Shown: piece by piece, positions 58,191 to 64,000 of the stretch
Numbering within the stretch: the first letter of the stretch is position 1
How the letters are laid out: each line of letters begins with the position of its first letter
Assembly (NCBI GenBank): GCA_963745595.1
Contig: CAVUYB010000007.1
Span: 124,001-188,000, forward strand
DNA from: DASZUK01 sp963745595
GTDB taxonomy: Bacteria; Actinomycetota; Acidimicrobiia; Acidimicrobiales; RAAP-2
Reading direction: 5' to 3'
Length of the DNA: 64,000 nucleotides
Notes under the pieces: model-generated
What the model saw: only the letters and a program-made list of their open reading frames with translations
Databases searched by the model: none
Told to the model about the DNA's origin: nothing
Position numbers and translations under genes: made by a program

Positions 58191-60548
58191 ATGTCGAGAT
58201 GGACAAGGACCGAAAGCAGTACCGGAAGGCGGCGCATCGGCGCCCGATGGTGGGCGGTCCCGCTGGTGGCGCTGGCCGCCGCGACTGGTGTGTCGGTGGC
58301 CGGGACCGCGGGGGCCAGCCCGACCGGCGCGGCCCAGCCGGCCGGCAACCACCATCCTGCGGCCACGGCCGCCACGTCAGGCGGGACGTCGTGTCCCGGC
58401 ACAGACACGGCGATGGTCTTCACCAACGACTCCGGGATGCCGAACACAAAGGTCTTCGGCGCGGTGACCCTGACCGCCGGGACCGTGTCCCCGACACCGG
58501 CCAAGTACCTGAACAAGAGCGTCGCCTTCTCCACATACCCGGCGGTGTCCGGGGAGGCGAACACCTTCTACTTCTGCATGGTCCCCGGCGACACAGCCGG
58601 CCGGCTGTGGATCTCGGTCGGGACAAGCATCCCCGCGACAACGCTGCCGACGGTGCAGCCGGCCGACACAGCCCCGTACCGTTTCGGCTACGTCGAGTTC
58701 ACCTATACGGCCACAAAGACGGGCACAGTCGACTACAGCAACGTCAACGACTTCGACTTCCCGATCGACCTGCAGACGTACGCGAACCCCGGTGCCCAAA
58801 CGCCGGCGGAGAGCTCGACCTTCACCGGCAACACCTGCCAGATCGTCGACGCCACGAAGACCGCGGTCCAGAAGCTCGGGGCGTCGGCCGACTGGACATC
58901 CATCGAGAAGACCACCAACGGCCAGTTCGTCCGGATCATCGCCCCGGACAACGGCTACGCCACAGACGGCGGCTGGCCGAGCATGGTCCCGTACATCGAG
59001 AACCTCGCCCGGTCGCTCCCCCTGCACGGCACAACATACGGGCCGATCACGGTGGAGGACCACTACGCCACCACAGCCGGGCATGACCCCCAGAACAACG
59101 GGTGGTTCTACTACCAGGGCTACTTCAACAAGACCACCTTCGCGCTGACCCTCAACGGGACGCTGCACGCCAAGACAGCACCGACGGCCACAGCCGGGAC
59201 GAGCACATCGGCCGCCGGGTCGACGATCACGGTGACACTGACAGGAGCGACAGGCCTGAGCAAAGGCATCTACGACCAGGGCCACGAGTACAAGGTCGGC
59301 GGCGTCCAGGACCTCGCCAACGACGTGTACGCCCGGATCTGGAACGACCTGACCGGCGCCTTCAACTACGGGTACTGGGGCAGTCAGTACGGCAGCGGTG
59401 CGGACACCAAGGACTTCTTCAAGACCTTCCCGACCCCGTCCACATCCGCCCCGACCGGCGGCCAGCCGGCGTTCTTGCCCGGACGCACCGTGCCGTTCGT
59501 CACAGCCAAGCCGAGCGTCTCGTACAACCTCTACTCGTCCGTCCTCAGTCAGTTCTCGCCGAACTACACGTTCCCGGAGAACGAGAACTACGGCGCCGGT
59601 GGCAAGGGCATCAGCCCGCTCATGAGCATCCCGGCCGGCGGTGAGGTGAAGGCCACCCTGCCCCCCGACGGCTGGACAGGGCCGTCCGGCTCTTCCACCT
59701 GCCAGGCTGCCGTCACCCCGACAGGCCCGACAACTGGTCCCCCAGCCAGCACGACAACCGGGACGTCGACCGGGGCGGCCAACGGCTACTACGAGGTGGC
59801 CAGCGACGGCGGGCTCTTCGCGTTCGGCACCGCGCCGTTCTACGGCTCGATGGGCGGCAAGCCGCTCAACCAGCCGGTCGTCGGTCTGGCATCGACGCCC
59901 GGCGGTGGTGGCTACTGGGAGGTCGCGTCCGACGGCGGGCTGTTCGCGTTCGGCGACGCGGCCTTCTACGGTTCGATGGGCGGCAAGCCACTGAACAAGC
60001 CGATCGTCGGGATGGCATCGACGCCGGACGGGAAGGGCTACTGGGAGGTCGCGTCCGACGGCGGGCTCTTCGCGTTCGGCGACGCCCAGTTCTACGGGTC
60101 GATGGGTGGCAAGCCGCTGAACCAGCCGATCGTCGGTCTGGCGTCGACGCCGGACGGCCAGGGGTACTGGGAGGTGGCCAGCGACGGTGGCCTGTTCGCG
60201 TTCGGCGACGCGGCCTTCTACGGTTCGATGGGCGGCAAGCCACTGAACAAGCCGATCGTCGGTCTGGCCACCGCTCCCGACGGGAAGGGCTACTGGGAGG
60301 TCGCGTCCGACGGCGGGCTCTTCGCGTTCGGCACCGCGCCGTTCTACGGCTCGATGGGCGGCAAGCCGCTCAACCAGCCGGTCGTCGGTCTGGCATCGAC
60401 GCCCGGCGGTGGTGGCTACTGGGAGGTCGCGTCCGACGGCGGACTGTTCGCGTTCGGCGACGCCCAGTTCTACGGTTCGATGGGTGGCAAGCCGCTGAAC
60501 AAGCCGATCGTCGGGATGACGACGACGGGCACACCGGTACCGAACTGA
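58191..60548 (+). CDS. Secreted GH64-like beta-1,3-glucanase with six C-terminal GYWEVASDGG repeats
   Basis: 785 residues. Signal peptide with RRR and a hydrophobic core (RWWAVPLVALAAATGVSVAG, cut near GTAGA-SP). Residues about 55-510 resemble GH64 endo-beta-1,3-glucanases of the thaumatin-like type: FGYVEFTY and NVNDFDFPIDLQTYAN provide the candidate acidic pair. A Thr/Pro linker leads to six 42-residue repeats (59784-60539) of a type frequent in Acidimicrobiia exoproteins. The ATG at 58191 is chosen because AAGGAGGA (58173-58180) is 10 bp before it; ATG 58170 and 58182 are alternatives. Thr codon ACA is used about 25 times, exceptional for this DNA. Confidence 0.75.
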   Translation: MSRWTRTESSTGRRRIGARWWAVPLVALAAATGVSVAGTAGASPTGAAQPAGNHHPAATAATSGGTSCPGTDTAMVFTNDSGMPNTKVFGAVTLTAGTVSPTPAKYLNKSVAFSTYPAVSGEANTFYFCMVPGDTAGRLWISVGTSIPATTLPTVQPADTAPYRFGYVEFTYTATKTGTVDYSNVNDFDFPIDLQTYANPGAQTPAESSTFTGNTCQIVDATKTAVQKLGASADWTSIEKTTNGQFVRIIAPDNGYATDGGWPSMVPYIENLARSLPLHGTTYGPITVEDHYATTAGHDPQNNGWFYYQGYFNKTTFALTLNGTLHAKTAPTATAGTSTSAAGSTITVTLTGATGLSKGIYDQGHEYKVGGVQDLANDVYARIWNDLTGAFNYGYWGSQYGSGADTKDFFKTFPTPSTSAPTGGQPAFLPGRTVPFVTAKPSVSYNLYSSVLSQFSPNYTFPENENYGAGGKGISPLMSIPAGGEVKATLPPDGWTGPSGSSTCQAAVTPTGPTTGPPASTTTGTSTGAANGYYEVASDGGLFAFGTAPFYGSMGGKPLNQPVVGLASTPGGGGYWEVASDGGLFAFGDAAFYGSMGGKPLNKPIVGMASTPDGKGYWEVASDGGLFAFGDAQFYGSMGGKPLNQPIVGLASTPDGQGYWEVASDGGLFAFGDAAFYGSMGGKPLNKPIVGLATAPDGKGYWEVASDGGLFAFGTAPFYGSMGGKPLNQPVVGLASTPGGGGYWEVASDGGLFAFGDAQFYGSMGGKPLNKPIVGMTTTGTPVPN
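59784..60539. repeat. Six 126-bp coding repeats
   Basis: Units of 42 codons starting at 59784, 59910, 60036, 60162, 60288 and 60414. Units 1 and 5 share a stretch of over 130 bp with no differences, while intermediate units differ at several sites, pointing to gene conversion or recent segmental duplication. Confidence 0.9.
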
Positions 60549-60567
60549 CGCCTCAGCAGCACGGCCC

Positions 60568-60627
60568 GTGACCTCGACGACGTTATGTTGTCGGCACCAC
60601 GCCCCCGGCGTACGTCGTCGAGGTCAC
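60568..60627. terminator. Hairpin between converging GH64 and GH26 genes
   Basis: Perfect 16-bp inverted repeat (60568-60583 and 60612-60627, GTGACCTCGACGACGT type) separated by 28 bp. The second arm and the loop lie in the last codons of the GH26 gene; the first arm reaches its stop. Confidence 0.7.
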
Positions 60628-62100
60628 CCCGGCCTTGAAGGCCGCCAAGGTCAGCGGATCAGCGTCGAACTGCCAGTCGTCCGTCACCGTTTGGCCGTTG
60701 GTGATGTTGGTCACGGTGTTGTCGAACCACGAGAACCCCACGATCTGATGGTCCGCGGCGATCCCTGAGAACAGGTTCGTGGTCCAGGCCGCCTTTGTCG
60801 GGGCGAGGCTGTTCCCATACGGGCCGTTCTCGATGGCTCCGACCTCGGCCAAGAAGATGGGCTTCGTCGCGTTGATGGCATTCAGCTGAGCGAGCGTCTT
60901 GCCGAACGTGAAGTTGAATGTCGTCGGATCCCCTACGTAGCGGTAGTAGGCGTCGAGGCCCATCCAGTCCACGTACTGGTCGCCCGGGTACACCTCGGAC
61001 AGGGTGGGGGCATGGCCAGACAGCCGATCGACCCGGTTCGGGCACCACAGCCAGATGACGTCGTTGTTGGCCCCGACCTGCTGGAAGATGTTCCACACGT
61101 GGCGCCACATCTGGACGAACTGGCCCGCCGAGTTGCCGTTCGCCCGCTCGCTCCACGGGTACCATGTGCCGTTCATCTCCTGGTCGAAACGGATCACGAC
61201 CGGTAGGCCCAGCTGGGTGATGGCTTCCGCGTACGACTGGATGTAGGCGTCGTAGTTCCCGTTGATGATGTTGGCCAGGGAGTATGTGGGGTCGTCCGCC
61301 CTACTCTGGCCGGGGGTCAACGGGTCGTTCGACGGCATCGACTCCCACGTGATGATCGGGAGTGCCCCGAGCTCCCACGAGCTGACCACCGCGGCCGGTT
61401 GGAAGGCCTGGTCCCAGCCGGCGTACCACTCGATCGCCGACGGTGCCTTCCCGACCTCGCTGTCGATGGTCTTGACCGTCGCCGTTTCGAAGGGGACACC
61501 GTTCGCGGCCACGCCGTAGTAATCAGTCGACGGGTCCATCAACTGCGCCTTGGCCGGCGGGTTCTCGAGGAAGGTCGGCGGCGTCGTGGTACCCGCTGTC
61601 GTCGGACCGGACGGGATCGTTCCACCGGAGGTTGTCGTGTGTGTCGCCGCCGCGGTTGTCGTGGGGGCCGCGGGCGTCGTAGTGGTCGTCGTCGTGGTCG
61701 GCGAAGCCGGGAGGGTCGTCGGGCTGACGGGCGTCCCACCCTTTGTCGTCGCCGTCGTGGCGGACGGCGCCGGTTTCACCGCGCCGACGGCCGCGGTGTG
61801 GTTGGTCGACGTCGTTCCCGACCGGTTGGCCACCAACGTCGACCCGTTGTGCCCGCCCGGCGTTTCCACCGGCGAAAGCCCGGCCGGCGTCGTGGCGGAC
61901 CTCGCGGCCGCGGCCATCGCTGTCTCCGGGCCGTTGGTCCACCGGCCGGTGAGGACCGCCGCCGAGCCGGACGCGCTGTGCGACGAGGGCGTGTCCGAGC
62001 TCGAGCTCGATGCCATCGGCGAGATGTAGACGGCGACCGCCACCGTCAACAACGAGAGGACGACCGTGATCGCCGAGAATCGACTACGTAGGGCGTGCAT
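60583..62100 (-). CDS. Secreted/membrane-anchored GH26-like endo-glycosidase
   Basis: 505 residues. An N-terminal signal anchor (FSAITVVLSLLTVAVAVYI), then a Ser/Thr/Pro/Ala-rich stalk to about 190, then a (beta/alpha)8 GH26-like domain. The acid/base is likely the Glu in VIRFDQEMNGTWYPW and the nucleophile the Glu in KPIFLAEVGAIENGP, both at family positions. GH26 members cleave beta-mannan or mixed-linkage beta-glucan. ATG at 62100 lies inside the end of the glycosyltransferase gene (17-bp overlap) behind GGAGGA, so the two are coupled: a synthase with its matching glycanase. Confidence 0.8.
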   Translation of the reverse strand: MHALRSRFSAITVVLSLLTVAVAVYISPMASSSSSDTPSSHSASGSAAVLTGRWTNGPETAMAAAARSATTPAGLSPVETPGGHNGSTLVANRSGTTSTNHTAAVGAVKPAPSATTATTKGGTPVSPTTLPASPTTTTTTTTPAAPTTTAAATHTTTSGGTIPSGPTTAGTTTPPTFLENPPAKAQLMDPSTDYYGVAANGVPFETATVKTIDSEVGKAPSAIEWYAGWDQAFQPAAVVSSWELGALPIITWESMPSNDPLTPGQSRADDPTYSLANIINGNYDAYIQSYAEAITQLGLPVVIRFDQEMNGTWYPWSERANGNSAGQFVQMWRHVWNIFQQVGANNDVIWLWCPNRVDRLSGHAPTLSEVYPGDQYVDWMGLDAYYRYVGDPTTFNFTFGKTLAQLNAINATKPIFLAEVGAIENGPYGNSLAPTKAAWTTNLFSGIAADHQIVGFSWFDNTVTNITNGQTVTDDWQFDADPLTLAAFKAGVTSTTYAGGVVPTT

Positions 62101-63601
62101 CGTAAAGAGTTCCTCCTACCACCATGATCAGGGCCAAGACGATGGGCAACAGAGCTCGGACGTTCGGAAGGGCCCGTCCTTCAGTCGCCACCGGCGGCGA
62201 CAACGCGGCCGGTGGCGATACCAACGCGACACCGGGGTGCCCGGGACCGGCCGAACCGACGACTGCCGCCTCCAGAGGCGGCCCGGACGTCGCGGCGGAC
62301 CCACCCGGACCGGGCGGCGCGCCGTGAAGAACGTCGTCCACCGCCGGCCCCGAGTCGCCCGAGTCGTAGGCGTTCTCCCTCGTCCCCCAGCTGCCCTGGT
62401 GGGCCAACCGGACGAAGCCGACCATGCGGATCGGCATGAGCACGAGCGTGCTGAACATCACGAAGAACGGCATCCGGAACACGTCGGAAGGAACCTGTTC
62501 GAGATGGCGCTGCTGCCGCAGGCACATGGACAGCGTCGACGTGAGGACCGTCAGCGTCACGATCGCCAGGAACGGCGCAATGTCGCCGTGGAGGTGCGTG
62601 AGCCCGCCGTAGAGGTTGTCCGTGTGGTGGTCGGTCGTGCGGATGACCCAGCCGAGCGCCGAACAGAGCCAGATGAACGGCAGGAGGATGTCGATGACGA
62701 AGAAGAGCCCGAGAACCGGGGTGTGCCGAGCCATCCAGCGGAGCATCCGCAGCGTGTTGTACTGGCTCCCCCTGGCCCACCGGTACTGCTGTTTGACGAA
62801 CTTTCGGAAACTCGTCGGCGCGTCGGTGTAAACGAGGCTCGTCGACTGGTAGACGGTCCGGTACCCCTGCTTGAGGGTGAGGTTGGTCAGCGTCCGATCG
62901 TCGGAGACCTCCATGAACACGCCGAGGAACTCTTCGGTCATGAACGGCTCCATCGCCTCTTCGAGCACCGACCGGCGAAAGGCGATCGTCCGCCCGGGCA
63001 AGCACCCGACCTGGCCGAGGGCGCTCTGGGCCGGCATCGAGTACATCGCCCGGCTGTTCTCGATCCAATCGGCCCACCGGGTGAGGAAGCACCGCTGTGG
63101 GTCGAGGATCCTCTGGCGGGTGGTCACGCCGCCGATCGCCTCGTCGGCGAACGGCTTGACCAGTTCGGTCAGCGTGGCCTCCGTCCAAATGGTGTCGCTG
63201 TCGACCAGCACGACGATGTCGCCGATCGCCTCGGCGACACCGACGCGGACGGCGTTGCGCTTGCCGGCTACCGGCGTCCACCGCCATTCGACGGCGTCGA
63301 ACTCGCTACAGACCTCCTCGAGACCGATGTTCCGTGGACCGTTGATGACCACCAGGATCTGGGTCGGCGCCTGCTCGACGATCAGCGTCAGCACGTCTCG
63401 GAAGAGGTCGAGCGGTTCGTCGACGACCGGGATGACCACCGTCGTCGAGGTGACGAACGGCTCCGGCCAGGGCCGGTAGCGGCGAGAGAGCATCACCTTC
63501 ACCAACCACACCATCCACGTGAGCATGACGAAGACGGTGAAGAGGTAGAGACGCTCGTGCTCGTGGATCGACTGGCGGAGCTCGAGCAGGGCGACGATCA
63601 T
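62084..63601 (-). CDS. Processive family 2 glycosyltransferase (cellulose/hyaluronan synthase-like)
   Basis: 505 residues. One N-terminal helix (LFTVFVMLTWMVWLVKVML), a GT-A domain with VVLVDSDTIWT (DxD), EVSDDRTLTN (base Asp) and KQQYRWARGSQYNTL (QxxRW processivity motif), then about four helices and a last one near the C-terminus. Between these lies a 60-residue Pro/Ala/Gly-rich loop. This is the layout of membrane synthases that polymerise and export a beta-linked polysaccharide. Product unknown; the adjacent GH26 and UDP-glucose dehydrogenase genes suggest a mannan, mixed glucan or uronate-containing polymer. Confidence 0.85.
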   Translation of the reverse strand: MIVALLELRQSIHEHERLYLFTVFVMLTWMVWLVKVMLSRRYRPWPEPFVTSTTVVIPVVDEPLDLFRDVLTLIVEQAPTQILVVINGPRNIGLEEVCSEFDAVEWRWTPVAGKRNAVRVGVAEAIGDIVVLVDSDTIWTEATLTELVKPFADEAIGGVTTRQRILDPQRCFLTRWADWIENSRAMYSMPAQSALGQVGCLPGRTIAFRRSVLEEAMEPFMTEEFLGVFMEVSDDRTLTNLTLKQGYRTVYQSTSLVYTDAPTSFRKFVKQQYRWARGSQYNTLRMLRWMARHTPVLGLFFVIDILLPFIWLCSALGWVIRTTDHHTDNLYGGLTHLHGDIAPFLAIVTLTVLTSTLSMCLRQQRHLEQVPSDVFRMPFFVMFSTLVLMPIRMVGFVRLAHQGSWGTRENAYDSGDSGPAVDDVLHGAPPGPGGSAATSGPPLEAAVVGSAGPGHPGVALVSPPAALSPPVATEGRALPNVRALLPIVLALIMVVGGTLYDARPT

Positions 63602-63653
63602 CGGGTCTCCTTCTCGTCCAGATCTGTTCGCCGGAAGGGTGGACGTCGATCGA

Positions 63654-64000
63654 TCAGACGGTCGACACCGGCTGGTCGGTGGCGACGGCCACCACCGAGG
63701 CCCTCGGTCCCTGCGGCTGCTGCAGGGCGTCGACGGCCCACGCGTCGACGGCAGCGGTGACCGGGCGCCGGACCCGGGGGCGACCGATGCCCACGTAGCG
63801 GAAGCCGGCCTGGGCGACGACGGGCGGGCTGAAGACGTTGCGGCAGTCGTAGAAGACGTCGCCCCGCATGACGTTGGCCAACGACGTCAGGTCGAGGGCG
63901 AGGAACTGCGGCCACTCGGTCGCCACGACGACGGCGTCCGCGCCGGTCGCCGCCCGCTCAGGGTCCGGCATGATCCGGATGTCGTGCCCGTCGGGCACGG
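63654..64000 (-). CDS. ugd: UDP-glucose 6-dehydrogenase, C-terminal part (runs off the window)
   Basis: The last 114 residues of a UDP-glucose/GDP-mannose dehydrogenase family protein. It shows the characteristic C-terminal NAD/sugar domain with ADAVVVATEWPQFLALDL and VFYDCRNVFSPPVVAQAGF...YVGIGR. It probably supplies UDP-glucuronate; the N-terminal NAD and catalytic-Cys parts lie beyond the right edge. The tail after YVGIGR (about 38 residues) is longer than usual. It ends 52 bp before the glycosyltransferase gene on the same strand, so probably one operon. Confidence 0.85.
   Translation of the reverse strand, partial: VPDGHDIRIMPDPERAATGADAVVVATEWPQFLALDLTSLANVMRGDVFYDCRNVFSPPVVAQAGFRYVGIGRPRVRRPVTAAVDAWAVDALQQPQGPRASVVAVATDQPVSTV

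Noticed and set aside
59784..60539. CRISPR or mobile repeat
   Set aside because: The 126-bp units are in-frame coding repeats of a secreted protein.

Overview
This is about 64 kb of very GC-rich chromosome from an actinobacterium, most likely class Acidimicrobiia. That reading rests on a fused E2/E1 oxoglutarate decarboxylase (kgd), an F420-pathway guanylyltransferase (fbiD), a fused PafB-PafC WYL regulator, a lysine/alanine-rich H1-like protein and secreted proteins with GYWEVASDGG-type repeats. I see no rRNA, tRNA, CRISPR array, prophage or insertion sequence. Most genes are housekeeping and tightly packed, with many 1-4 bp start/stop overlaps.

Layout. 1-20 kb: FAD-linked oxidase end, a TPP-dependent decarboxylase/synthase-like enzyme, exonuclease III, a hydratase, a HAD phosphatase, an NYN/H1-like/S1-like fusion, kgd, an alpha/beta hydrolase plus SDR epimerase, two transporters, rnhB-rpiB, an acyl-CoA ligase and a GH38 alpha-mannosidase. 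20-23 kb: gpsA, fbiD, a PIG-L deacetylase and the H1-like protein. 23-29 kb: a possible relic transfer module (VirD4-like coupling ATPase and a short MobF relaxase, next to an iteron-like tract), pafBC and a CtaG-like protein. 30-36 kb: secreted beta-propeller proteins (one GH43-like), a lipoprotein and a flippase-like membrane protein. 36-45 kb: acyl-CoA carboxyltransferase, moaC, an FmdB-type zinc ribbon behind a textbook CIRCE operator, tldE/tldD, a FlK-like thioesterase, dxs and rmlA. 45-56 kb: Zn-alcohol dehydrogenase with acyl-CoA ligase, msrB, ssb, and the secA-prfB-ftsE-ftsX block. 56-64 kb: ECF sigma factor with membrane anti-sigma candidate, then an extracellular polysaccharide cluster (GH64 glucanase-like protein, GH26, processive GT2, UDP-glucose dehydrogenase).

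Two properties stand out. First, at least ten genes have a second copy of their own 3' end, usually including the stop codon, in the DNA just past the stop (52 bp exact behind the PIG-L gene, 25 bp behind rmlA, 26-27 bp behind ftsX, 20 bp behind the acyl-CoA ligase, 15+21 bp behind prfB, and shorter ones). I know of no described system of this kind. Second, five genes in the first 19 kb need twelve single-base frame corrections, nearly all extra bases, whereas genes from 20 kb on read cleanly. This looks like locally poor sequence rather than gene decay, so those products are probably intact in the organism.
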